The position numbers were made by a program, and so were the translations under genes. 64,000 nt of DNA, from NCBI GenBank assembly GCA_021648375.1, contig JAKISW010000011.1:1-64000 (forward strand), read 5' to 3'. The stretch is from Devosiaceae bacterium (lineage in GTDB: Bacteria > Pseudomonadota > Alphaproteobacteria > Rhizobiales > Devosiaceae). The number at the start of each line of letters is the position of its first letter. Position 1 is the first letter of the stretch. The notes under the pieces are model-generated. The model searched no databases, had not been told where the DNA came from, and saw only the letters and a list, made by a program, of their open reading frames with translations. Of the stretch, positions 1-7,559 are shown one piece after another.

Positions 1-127
1 GATGGCGCTGGTGAAGAGAACACCAAGCCGGAACGGCTAGGGTTCGAAAACAAGCTTAGCGAGGAACGAGCTTAGCGGTTTCGATGTTGGGGCAAAGCCA
101 CAACATAATCCCTCCCCACCCGCCATT
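1..127 (+). repeat. 127-bp direct repeat, copy 1 (tRNA-Ser-like 3' half with insertion)
   Basis: This copy matches the one at 167-293 base for base as far as I can read, offset 166 bp. It reads like the second half of a serine tRNA: an anticodon-type stem TGGTG/CACCA around AAGAGAA, a variable-arm hairpin AGCCG-GAA-CGGCT, then AGGGTTCGA. About 60 nt later it resumes as ATCCCTCCCCACCCGCCA, the rest of a T-arm, the acceptor strand and CCA. The inserted piece holds a direct repeat (AGCTTAGCG twice) and a hairpin (TGTTGGGGC AAA GCCACAACA). There is no U33 and one T-stem mismatch, so it is not a working tRNA as read. The window starts inside this copy, so a fuller version may lie upstream. Confidence 0.8.
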
Positions 128-160
128 AAAAAAGCCACCCTGTTTTGGGTGGTTTTTTTA
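128..160. terminator. Perfect Rho-independent-terminator-like hairpin between the two repeats
   Basis: An A6 run, then GCCACCC, a six-base loop TGTTTT, GGGTGG and a T7 run. It is symmetric, so it could stop transcription from either side. It sits exactly in the 39-bp spacer between the two repeat copies, consistent with an RNA unit that ends here. Confidence 0.75.
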
Positions 161-166
161 ATGGTT

Positions 167-293
167 GATGGCGCTGGTGAAGAGAACACCAAGCCGGAAC
201 GGCTAGGGTTCGAAAACAAGCTTAGCGAGGAACGAGCTTAGCGGTTTCGATGTTGGGGCAAAGCCACAACATAATCCCTCCCCACCCGCCATT
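167..293 (+). repeat. 127-bp direct repeat, copy 2 (tRNA-Ser-like 3' half with insertion)
   Basis: Second copy of the repeat at 1-127. Here the preceding bases ATGGTTGATGGC also fit the end of a serine-tRNA D-arm, so the similarity runs slightly further 5' before the terminator-like spacer replaces the rest. On the reverse strand both copies give a short open frame beginning MAGGEG, which I read as a shadow of the tRNA-like sequence and not a protein. Confidence 0.8.
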
Positions 294-605
294 TTGTATC
301 GCTCGCGGCGGTTCGCCTTACTCACGCCCTCAAAGGGACGGCCAAATGTAGTCTGCGGTTTCTTCGGCCACTTGGTACTATGTACCATTTCGGCAAAGCC
401 CTTACCTTCACGCCTGTACTCATTCCCAAGAATGTGGGCATCCTAAAAAATGATGATTGCCTGATCAACCTTCGCATCGCCAGCACAGGCAAATTTTGAT
501 GCAATTGGTACTGACCTAAGATATTTTCACTGAGCAATGCTGTAACGCGGGAAATAGGTCAAAGTTGAAAAATCCCATTTTCTATGCTGTAATTTATTAT
601 CTGAC
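294..605. other. 312-bp stretch without a recognisable gene
   Basis: No supported gene. It contains a short palindrome (GGTAC TAT GTACC near 385-397). Reverse-strand frames are open for up to about 70 codons but have no recognisable domain or ribosome binding site. It may be remnant DNA next to the tRNA-like repeats. The last 20 bases hold the ribosome binding site of the next gene. Confidence 0.5.
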
Positions 606-620
606 TTGTTGGAGATCTCA

Positions 621-2057
621 ATGTATAGATTTTTAGCTGTGATTTACATCGTACTGGCGATTGCCGGCCCTGCACGTGCAGGAATCAATGCGACCACCGA
701 GGCCTATCAAGCTGAAATAAAGACAATGGAGGCGGTGCAGGAGGCGCGCTGGGGAAGTCGTACCGCTAGGGCGACGTTGCAGAAGGCTTTCGAGGCGGGT
801 CAGGTCGGCTGGGCGCAGTACTACCTGACGTCCTGGAGCGGCTGGCTCTGGCTCGATTGGAACGACACCGAAGAAGTATATAGTCTGGCCCATCGTCGGC
901 TCTTTGACTGGTATTTTGCGGTGGCGGACGGTCAGGCAGATGCAGCTCAGGTTGAGGCCATGCTGGAACGCGGTATGCTCAGGCTGCGTTTATTGCATTC
1001 ACGGATGCCCATATGGTTCGAGGATGATCTAAAACATAGTGTCGAGAGGGCTCGATGGCTGGATCGGGCCAGGGAGGTGGCGGACTGCTGTAGAGAGCTT
1101 CAATTATATTACTGGGATCTTGCCGATATGGCGTCAGAGGATTCAATCGCCCCGGATTATAGGATGATCGGTAGGATTGAGATATTCCCGGCGGTGCCCG
1201 AGGGCGGTGGTGTACCGGCGTTGCCAGAGCTTGATCAATCGGATTTGGAGCAACGTGCTGCCGAGGCTTTTGCGGCCGGTGATGCGGCGGTAATTCGTGG
1301 GCAAATCCGCGAAGCCGAGGTGCTTTTGATGTTAAGCGACGATCCGGCAATGATTGAGTTGGCGCAAGTTCTGCGTCTGCTTCGCGAGCGGCTGGATTAT
1401 GCCGCAGCGCCGGTTGGTGGGCTTTTGACACAAGCTATGGGCCTGCCAGAAGGGCAGCTGCGCGATGCGGTTTTTCTACAGGTTCAGGATGAACTTTTGG
1501 ATCGGCTCGGGTATTTTAGCGAAATTCTGGCTAATTCGGCAACCAGTCCCCAGGATCGCGAGAGCATGCGCAGTTCGCTTTTATCCAATGCCAAGCGGCT
1601 GGCCCAGCTTGCCGACGATTCACGGTTCAAATTCCAAAGTGCCTCGGGCGCTTCGCGGTTGTTCGCTGCGCTGAGCGCCACCAGCAATGCGCTGGACGCT
1701 GGCGGGAATGGGGATTTAAACGGCTCGGAGTTAGCAAGAATTTTGCAGGATGTAGGCGATTCCTTTCCGGGGGCGATTTCCCCGATATCGCCGTTTTCCG
1801 GGCCCATGGGGGCCGTGTCTGCCCAGTTGAACGATGTTCGCAGCGGTTTTAAACTGGCATCAAAAGCCTTGGACGGGGTGACTGCCGCCATGGGTGGCGA
1901 CCCCGGGGGTGTGGAGCGGGCGCAGGTCGCAGCACGGGAGCTGAGAGAGGTACTTAGTCCGAAACGCTTTGTGCAAAGCATAAGCCGGGGGTTCGTCGAG
2001 GGAGTGGTCAACAATGTGCCCTTTGCGCGCTCTCTTTATGACTGGGTTAATAGTTGA
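621..2057 (+). CDS. Exported hypothetical protein with one EF-hand-like loop
   Basis: I do not recognise this 478-residue protein. The ATG at 621 is chosen over an in-frame TTG at 606 because GGAG lies six bases before it and it puts a clean signal peptide at residues 1-20 (hydrophobic core ending in ARA). The mature part is mainly helical and rich in Ala, Leu and Glu, with an aromatic segment around residues 60-80. Residues 359-370 read DAGGNGDLNGSE, matching an EF-hand loop at positions 1, 5, 6, 8 and 12 with helix-like flanks, so calcium binding is possible. It is a single gene with no functional neighbours. It seems more GC-rich than the flanking DNA, and the nearby repeats hint at acquired DNA. 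The product is probably periplasmic or secreted. Confidence 0.7.
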   Translation: MYRFLAVIYIVLAIAGPARAGINATTEAYQAEIKTMEAVQEARWGSRTARATLQKAFEAGQVGWAQYYLTSWSGWLWLDWNDTEEVYSLAHRRLFDWYFAVADGQADAAQVEAMLERGMLRLRLLHSRMPIWFEDDLKHSVERARWLDRAREVADCCRELQLYYWDLADMASEDSIAPDYRMIGRIEIFPAVPEGGGVPALPELDQSDLEQRAAEAFAAGDAAVIRGQIREAEVLLMLSDDPAMIELAQVLRLLRERLDYAAAPVGGLLTQAMGLPEGQLRDAVFLQVQDELLDRLGYFSEILANSATSPQDRESMRSSLLSNAKRLAQLADDSRFKFQSASGASRLFAALSATSNALDAGGNGDLNGSELARILQDVGDSFPGAISPISPFSGPMGAVSAQLNDVRSGFKLASKALDGVTAAMGGDPGGVERAQVAARELREVLSPKRFVQSISRGFVEGVVNNVPFARSLYDWVNS

Positions 2058-2088
2058 TGCGCAAGCTTCTGGCCTGACTGCTTCAAAA

Positions 2089-2116
2089 GGATGATTTTCA
2101 GTTTAGTAAATCATCC
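2089..2116. terminator. Inverted repeat between convergent genes, weak terminator candidate
   Basis: A perfect 9-bp stem (GGATGATTT / AAATCATCC) with a 10-base loop lies between the convergent genes ending at 2057 and 2250. The reverse strand has four T after the stem and the forward strand has none, so it would serve mainly the MFS gene. The stem is AT-rich, so termination is uncertain. Confidence 0.4.
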
Positions 2117-2249
2117 GCATTATTGATCTCGCGCCATTCGTTTTGCTCAAGGGTCAAAAGATAGCGCGCTGACCGCAACCTGTTGTCATGAAGACGCAGT
2201 TGCGTTCCTTGTCGGACGTGAATTTCTTTATATTTCAAAAGGGGCAGAG

Positions 2250-3587
2250 TCACGCAATGTGTCCGGAAGGCCGTGGCCAGTTTCGGTGCAGATCATCTAG
2301 CACTATGGCGTGGCGGTGGTCTGCAATTCCGTATTCACGCAAATGCGGATGTTGGGGCGACAAGTCCGGGTGTTCGTGTTCCATTGTTTCCGGTTCAGAT
2401 GCAGGCCAAATGCGTAGTGCACCAACCAGTCCCAGTGCCGCTATTGCCGCCAGCACCATGAACGTTGCATCAAGGCCAAATCGTGCGCCAAAAAACCCCG
2501 CAATCGGATAGGTGATCAGCCAGCAAACGTGACTGAGAGCAAACTGCGCAGCAAAAATTGCGGGCCGGTCCTGTGCATGTGCCGAGCGTCGCAATAACCT
2601 CCCGCTAGGGGTCATAGTCAGGCTGTAGCCAAAACCAATCAGCAGCCATAGCGAAGCCAAAGCGATGAGCGATCCCGCCAGCGGTCCAAGCGCTGTGCCA
2701 ACAACAAGCAATCCGGCACCGGTAATCATTACCGGGCGGTCCGGTATTTTCTGGAGTAACCGGGGCAGGATCAGCGAACCCGCCATTGATCCGCCGCCAA
2801 ATGCTGCCAGCGCCCATGCCACCGCGCTTTGCTCAAGGCCAAAACGGGTTTGAACGATCACCACTGTATTGACGATAACCATGGCCCCCGCCGCCGCCAC
2901 TGCCAGGTTGAGCGCAAGCAAACCACGCAGGCGTGGCGTGGCGAGATAAATGCGAATGCCGCGCGTTGTGCGCTCCCATACATTGCGCTTTACACTCGAT
3001 TCAGCACTTGGCAACGCAGCACTTGGCAGGGAGGTACTGGCCACCAATATTGCGGAGGCGACGAACCCGATAACAGTGCCGTAAAACAAAACCGGAAAGC
3101 TCACCACGCTCAGCAGTGCCACCGCCAGCATCGGAGAAATCAAACTCTCAAGATCATATGCAAGTCGTGATAATGATAACGCCCTTGTGTATTCTTCCTC
3201 ATTCGGCAAAACGTCCGGGATGGTGGCCTGAAAGGTCGGAGTAAAACCGGCGGACGCAGCCTGAAGCAGGAAGATAAGAATATAAATCTGCCAGATTTCG
3301 GTAACGAAAGGTAGAGCCAGAGCAACACCGGCCCGTATCAGATCGAGCGTCACCAGCATAGCGCGGCGCGGCACCCTATCGGCAAAAGCCGAGGCGATGG
3401 GGGCAAGTATTACATAAGCGAGCATCTTTATGGCAAATGCCGTGCCAAGTACCATCCCCGCATTCTCGCCCGCGATCTGCCAGGCCATAAGGCCAAGCGC
3501 TACCGTGGCAAGTCCAGTGCCAATCAACGCGATAATCTGCGCCCCAAACAGATGGCGGTATGTGCGATTAGCAAGAATTTTCAGCAT
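2250..3587 (-). CDS. MFS exporter, DHA3/NreB-like, with His-rich C-terminus
   Basis: 445-residue major facilitator protein with about 12 membrane segments. The RVPRR loop after the second or third helix and the overall pattern fit the DHA3 group of drug, siderophore and metal exporters (EntS, NreB). The last ~45 residues carry a hydrophilic tail with repeated histidines (HEHPDL, HPHL, DHRHA). In this group such tails are known from nickel/cobalt resistance proteins, so divalent metal efflux is possible, but the substrate cannot be read from sequence. The ATG is preceded by GAGGG. It is divergent from the RpiR regulator gene at 3770, and I see no functional tie to inositol. Confidence 0.75.
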   Translation of the reverse strand: MLKILANRTYRHLFGAQIIALIGTGLATVALGLMAWQIAGENAGMVLGTAFAIKMLAYVILAPIASAFADRVPRRAMLVTLDLIRAGVALALPFVTEIWQIYILIFLLQAASAGFTPTFQATIPDVLPNEEEYTRALSLSRLAYDLESLISPMLAVALLSVVSFPVLFYGTVIGFVASAILVASTSLPSAALPSAESSVKRNVWERTTRGIRIYLATPRLRGLLALNLAVAAAGAMVIVNTVVIVQTRFGLEQSAVAWALAAFGGGSMAGSLILPRLLQKIPDRPVMITGAGLLVVGTALGPLAGSLIALASLWLLIGFGYSLTMTPSGRLLRRSAHAQDRPAIFAAQFALSHVCWLITYPIAGFFGARFGLDATFMVLAAIAALGLVGALRIWPASEPETMEHEHPDLSPQHPHLREYGIADHRHAIVLDDLHRNWPRPSGHIA

Positions 3588-3690
3588 AACGGCACCCTCA
3601 AAATAATTTCATCAACATTTGCATGGAACACACGGTATTTACAGCCCCTGTCCCAAAGTAACTTTAACTCAAAATCAAACTTAATATTCC

Positions 3691-3712
3691 ATTTTCTACA
3701 AAAATAGAATAT
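3691..3712. promoter_or_regulatory. Palindrome upstream of the RpiR gene, candidate operator
   Basis: ATTTTCTA, six bases, TAGAATAT: seven of eight positions are symmetric. It lies 57 bp before the RpiR-family start codon in the AT-rich 182-bp divergent spacer with the MFS gene. RpiR regulators bind such AT-rich palindromes and often control their own gene. The link is inferred from position. Confidence 0.4.
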
Positions 3713-3769
3713 CCCTCAGTTTATTGAGTTGAACCAACGTCTAAAAAAAACGAGCTGGAAACATAAACA

Positions 3770-4588
3770 ATGCAAACGTATAATACGCCTGAGACAGTTG
3801 ACGAATTTAAAAAACGCCTTGTTGAAACTTCTATAAACTTACCGAAAAGATTAAAACAATGTGCGGACTATGTTGCACAAAATACTGACCGTATTTCTAT
3901 CTCAACAGTGGCGGATATGTCTTTGGCGGCAGGTGTGCAACCATCTGCATTTATGCGGTTTTGTCGCGAAATGGGATTTTCAGGTTATTCAGAAATGCAG
4001 CGCCTGTTTCGAGATGATAAGACCCACGGTTGGCCAGATTATTCTACCAGACTTATCAGTATGAGGGAGAGAGGAGATAATTCTCCATCGGCTCTTTTGG
4101 CTGAATTCGTTGAGGCCGGACGTAGTTCATTGGAAAAAATGATAAAATCAATCGATATTTCCCAACTTGAACACGCTGCAGATATTCTCTCCAAAACGTC
4201 TATGATCCATACAATTGGCCTCAATCGAGCATATCCGGTAGCTGCCTATCTGGCCTATGCTTTTGAAAAAATGAACGTTCCGGTATTCCTTCATGATCTG
4301 GTTGGCAAACTGGACCATCGCCATGCAATACGGGCCAATGACGTGCTTATAGCGATTTCATTCACACCTTATTCACAAGAAACACTTGATCTTGTCCACC
4401 ATGCATTTGAACAAAAATGCAAGATTGTTTCAATTACCGATTCAATCAACAGCCCCATGTGCCTGCCATGCGTAACATCCCTTATTGTGTCAGAGATAGA
4501 TGTTGGCTCATTTCGCGCTCTTTCCGCAACGCTTTCACTTGCTACCGCGCTTTCAGTTGCGGTGGGCGCAAAGCGTCAGGACTTATAA
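3770..4588 (+). CDS. iolR: RpiR-family regulator of inositol catabolism
   Basis: 272-residue regulator with an N-terminal RpiR helix-turn-helix domain (about residues 10-85, including ISISTVADMS and the recognition segment ending in FSGYSEMQ) and a C-terminal SIS sugar-phosphate-binding domain (about 125-255). In rhizobia a protein of this class, IolR, represses inositol genes and is relieved by a pathway intermediate. It heads the iol cluster in the same direction, 84 bp before iolG, which supports that role. The AT-rich spacers on both sides hold candidate operators. The name rests on family plus context. Confidence 0.82.
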   Translation: MQTYNTPETVDEFKKRLVETSINLPKRLKQCADYVAQNTDRISISTVADMSLAAGVQPSAFMRFCREMGFSGYSEMQRLFRDDKTHGWPDYSTRLISMRERGDNSPSALLAEFVEAGRSSLEKMIKSIDISQLEHAADILSKTSMIHTIGLNRAYPVAAYLAYAFEKMNVPVFLHDLVGKLDHRHAIRANDVLIAISFTPYSQETLDLVHHAFEQKCKIVSITDSINSPMCLPCVTSLIVSEIDVGSFRALSATLSLATALSVAVGAKRQDL

Positions 4589-4610
4589 AATAGAACAAAA
4601 ATATTTTTAA

Positions 4611-4638
4611 TTGACTTTTTGGAATATTTATTTACCCT
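4611..4638 (+). promoter_or_regulatory. Possible sigma-70 promoter of the iol operon
   Basis: TTGACT at 4611-4616 is followed 16 bases later by TACCCT, a weak -10. Just upstream is a perfect AT palindrome AAAAATATTTTT, and GGAATATTTATTTACC lies inside the spacer. S. meliloti IolR is reported, as I recall, to bind GGAA-N6-TTCC; only the first half is present here. It precedes iolG by about 35 bp. Confidence 0.35.
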
Positions 4639-4672
4639 GCTAACATCTTATCTCTAGGTGTTAGGGGAAAAA

Positions 4673-5686
4673 ATGACACTTAATATTGGCATGTTCGGCG
4701 CAGGTCGAATTGGAATTGTTCATGCGCGCAGCATTGCGGGCAACACTCGTTCTAAGTTGGTGGCGGTAACTGATCTGGTGCCCCAGGCGGCTCAATCGCT
4801 GGCCAATGAATATGATGCATCGGCGATGTCGGCGGATGAAATTCTTGCGGACGCCAATATTGATGCGATCGTAATTGCATCCTCAACAAACACCCATATT
4901 GATCTGATAGAAGCTGGTATCAAGGCTGGAAAAGCTGTTTTTTGCGAGAAACCTGTTGATCTCGATCTCAGCAGAGCCAAAGCATGCCTTGAAACTGTAG
5001 CAGGACACAACAAGCCGGTCATGATAGGTTTTAATCGGCGGTTTGATCCAGACTTTACGACACTGAAGGCTGCGTTTGATGCCGGTGAGGTGGGTAAGGG
5101 CGAGTTATTGTCGATCACCTCGTTTGATCCGGCCCCTTCGTCGGTTGAGTATATAAAGGTTAGTGGTGGCTTATTTCGCGATATGGCTATTCATGATTTT
5201 GACATGGCTTGCTGGCTGTTCGGTGCAGTGCCGCAAACCATAATTGCCACAGGGTCCTGTCTTATCGATTCTGAATTCAGCGCGGTAGGGGACATTGATA
5301 CCGCGGTGATCACGCTAAAATTTGCTGATGGCCGAATAGCTACTATCCGCAATAGCCGCCGTGCGGCTTACGGCTATGATCAGCGGTTGGAATTGCTGGG
5401 TGAAAAGGGGCTTTTATCAGCAGGAAATGTTTTGGAAAATACTGTAGTAAAATCAACCGTGGATGGGATAATCAGCGCCAACCCGGAGTATTTTTTCCTC
5501 GAGCGCTATACGAGATCCTACTCAATTGGCTGGGCCAGCTTCGTTGATGCAGTGCTAGATGGGACAGAAATTCCTGTGAGCGTCGCCGATGGAGTAAACG
5601 CGCTGGCGATTGCTGAAGCGGCGGGTATGTCGCTTGAGCAGGGCAGGGCGGTTGAGCTGGCACCTCTATTGAAGGGGGCAGCGTAG
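4673..5686 (+). CDS. iolG: Inositol 2-dehydrogenase
   Basis: 337-residue Gfo/Idh/MocA-family enzyme that oxidises myo-inositol to 2-keto-myo-inositol (scyllo-inosose) with NAD+, the first step of the pathway. Visible features: the GAGRIG dinucleotide motif (residues 9-14), the EKP motif with Lys93, and Asp170/His174 in the segment RDMAIHDFD, matching the Lys-Asp-His catalytic set. The ATG at 4673 has AGGGG five bases upstream; an in-frame GTG at 4658 is less likely. It is first in the structural operon, with the next start 2 bp after its stop. Confidence 0.92.
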   Translation: MTLNIGMFGAGRIGIVHARSIAGNTRSKLVAVTDLVPQAAQSLANEYDASAMSADEILADANIDAIVIASSTNTHIDLIEAGIKAGKAVFCEKPVDLDLSRAKACLETVAGHNKPVMIGFNRRFDPDFTTLKAAFDAGEVGKGELLSITSFDPAPSSVEYIKVSGGLFRDMAIHDFDMACWLFGAVPQTIIATGSCLIDSEFSAVGDIDTAVITLKFADGRIATIRNSRRAAYGYDQRLELLGEKGLLSAGNVLENTVVKSTVDGIISANPEYFFLERYTRSYSIGWASFVDAVLDGTEIPVSVADGVNALAIAEAAGMSLEQGRAVELAPLLKGAA

Positions 5687-5688
5687 TA

Positions 5689-6501
5689 GTGAGAAAGCTG
5701 GGCTGCTGCACATGGGTTTTTGGCGATCAGCCGTTAGCGGATACTGCGCAGGCGCTTCAATATGTTGGTTTGGATGGTGTGGAATTATTTGGTGACTGGC
5801 AATCAACCAACCCTAAGAAAGCCAAAGCGGTTCTTGAAGGTCACGGCCTGGAAATTTTTTCAATCACACCCGCAGATGCGGATATTTCACACCCGGACGC
5901 AAAAATACGAAATGCCTCACTGGACTATTACAAGGGGCTTGCCGATTTTGCCGCCGAACTTGGTGCGCCCATGTTCTGCATGCATGGACAGGTCGGACGG
6001 ATTCGTCCGGTTTCCACCCAAGAGGAAGAAGATGCCCTGCTGGTTGTAACAACATCACAAATCTGCACCATAGCTGCAGCAAACGGTCTGAACGTCGCCT
6101 TTGAAATTTTAAATCGCTACGAAAGCCATCAAATTCGCACAGTCGCTGAAGGGCTTGAATTGCTCAATCAGGTAAAGGCAGCCAATTTATCCCTGCTGGC
6201 TGATGCCTATCACATGAATATTGAAGAGGCGAACCCGGCCGCTGCACTGCGTGCTGGTGCCGGATCGATTGGCCTCTATCACGCCGCTGATTCAAATCGG
6301 GGCGCAGTTGGAGAGGGGCACACAGATTTTGTATCCCAGATCACAGCACTTGACGACATCGCCTATGCCGGGCCGGTAGTTTTTGAAACTGCAGCCCCCG
6401 GACCGGACCCGTTCAACACTGACAAAGGCAACGAATTTCGCGATGAAATAATCCGACAACTCGTTGATAGCAAAAAAGAATTACGTGCCATGGGCACCTG
6501 A
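5689..6501 (+). CDS. TIM-barrel ketose 3-epimerase-like protein in the iol operon
   Basis: 270-residue xylose-isomerase-like TIM barrel. The series FEILNRYES, ADAYHMNIEE, ADSN...GHTDF and VVFETAA closely matches the metal- and substrate-binding strands of the D-tagatose/D-psicose 3-epimerase group, with two Glu, Asp and His as metal ligands. In an inositol operon it may interconvert inosose isomers or epimerise a ketose so that other inositols or sugars feed in; an IolI/IolO-like role is inference. It starts with GTG, with a G-rich SD (AAGGGGG) about ten bases upstream inside iolG. A small 5-bp hairpin follows the gene at 6525-6539. Confidence 0.7.
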   Translation: MRKLGCCTWVFGDQPLADTAQALQYVGLDGVELFGDWQSTNPKKAKAVLEGHGLEIFSITPADADISHPDAKIRNASLDYYKGLADFAAELGAPMFCMHGQVGRIRPVSTQEEEDALLVVTTSQICTIAAANGLNVAFEILNRYESHQIRTVAEGLELLNQVKAANLSLLADAYHMNIEEANPAAALRAGAGSIGLYHAADSNRGAVGEGHTDFVSQITALDDIAYAGPVVFETAAPGPDPFNTDKGNEFRDEIIRQLVDSKKELRAMGT

Positions 6502-6572
6502 AATTCGGCGCTAAGCTGAATCACGCGGCATTGTGCCGTAAATAGAAACCAAATTTCCTAGGGAGGGAAAAA

Positions 6573-7499
6573 ATGAAATTATTTATCAAGTCAGCACTGA
6601 TGGCCGCCGCTATAGCGTTTGCCAGTCCGGTGCTTGCACAAAATATTATTGTCGTATCGCACGGTCAGGCAAATGACCCGTTCTGGTCGGTTGTTAAAAA
6701 CGGCGTGGAAGAAGCGGCGCGCGATACCGGTGCTACCGTTAGCTACCGCGCACCGGAAACCTTTGATATGGTGGCTATGAGCCAGCTTATTGATGCTGCG
6801 GTTAACCAGGAGCCTGACGGGCTGGTGGTTTCTATTCCTGATGGTGATGCGCTTGGGCCATCAATCCAACGCGCTGTTGCAGCCGGCATCCCGGTTATTT
6901 CGATGAATTCCGGCTCAAATGTTTCCAAAGGTCTGGGAGCGTTGCTTCATGTGGGGCAGGACGAGTATGATGCCGGTGTTGCCGCAGGCGAAAAGCTTGC
7001 CGCCCTTGGTGGTACTGTAGGCATATGTGTCAATCAGGAAGTTGGCAATGTGGCTCTGGATTTGCGTTGTGAAGGCTTTGCCGAAGGTTTTGGCGGACCG
7101 GTAACAGTGCTTCCTACCTCCAATGATCCAACCGAAATCGAAGCCAAGGTCAAGGCGTCATTAGAATCCAATCCAGATGTCGACACTATTATGGCTCTTG
7201 GTGCCGCAACTGCTGGCGAGCCTTCTGTTGCCGCAGTTAAGGGTGTTGGCCGGGCTGGCGAAGTTCTGGTTGCCTCTTTTGATATGTCACCGAGCTTCCT
7301 CAACTCGATTATTGCCGGGGATGCCGCTTTTGCCATTGACCAGCAACAATTCCTGCAAGGCTATCTGTCAGTTAACTTCCTTGCCTTGAATGCTAAATAC
7401 GGCCTGATGCCAGGTGGTAATGTGCCCTCAGGTCCAAACCTGATAACTGCAGATAAAGCAGAGCAGGTTATCGAGCTTTCCGCACAGGGTATCCGTTAA
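6573..7499 (+). CDS. Sugar/inositol ABC transporter substrate-binding protein
   Basis: 308-residue periplasmic binding protein of the ribose/galactose class (type 1 fold). A signal peptide covers residues 1-22 (cut after VLA). The mature chain starts with a strand typical of the fold (IIVVSHGQANDPFW) and continues with the two-lobe pattern. Its place inside the iol cluster, followed by matching permease and ATPase genes, indicates myo-inositol or a related polyol as ligand (compare IbpA). A strong SD, GGGAGGG, precedes the ATG. Confidence 0.85.
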   Translation: MKLFIKSALMAAAIAFASPVLAQNIIVVSHGQANDPFWSVVKNGVEEAARDTGATVSYRAPETFDMVAMSQLIDAAVNQEPDGLVVSIPDGDALGPSIQRAVAAGIPVISMNSGSNVSKGLGALLHVGQDEYDAGVAAGEKLAALGGTVGICVNQEVGNVALDLRCEGFAEGFGGPVTVLPTSNDPTEIEAKVKASLESNPDVDTIMALGAATAGEPSVAAVKGVGRAGEVLVASFDMSPSFLNSIIAGDAAFAIDQQQFLQGYLSVNFLALNAKYGLMPGGNVPSGPNLITADKAEQVIELSAQGIR

Positions 7500-7513
7500 C
7501 AAACACAATAGAA

Positions 7514-7541
7514 TGGACAGCGCCATAATCTGCGCTGTCCA
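7514..7541 (+). promoter_or_regulatory. Strong hairpin between binding-protein and permease genes
   Basis: A 10-bp stem (TGGACAGCGC / GCGCTGTCCA) with an eight-base loop and no long T run. In binding-protein ABC operons such a hairpin commonly blocks 3' decay or causes partial termination, so that more binding protein than membrane components is made. That role is inferred from position and structure. Confidence 0.65.
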
Positions 7542-7559
7542 ATTTAAGGGGAGGGCAAC

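Noticed and set aside
37..388. Reverse-strand small proteins beginning MAGGEG
   Set aside because: Both copies come from the antisense of the tRNA-Ser-like 3' end, a well-known source of false gene calls.
322..537. 71-codon reverse frame downstream of the repeats
   Set aside because: No domain, no ribosome site, and it runs out of the repeat region. Probably chance.
979..1431. 150-codon reverse frame inside the exported-protein gene
   Set aside because: Antisense shadow rich in Pro, Arg and His, typical of the complement of GC-rich coding sequence.
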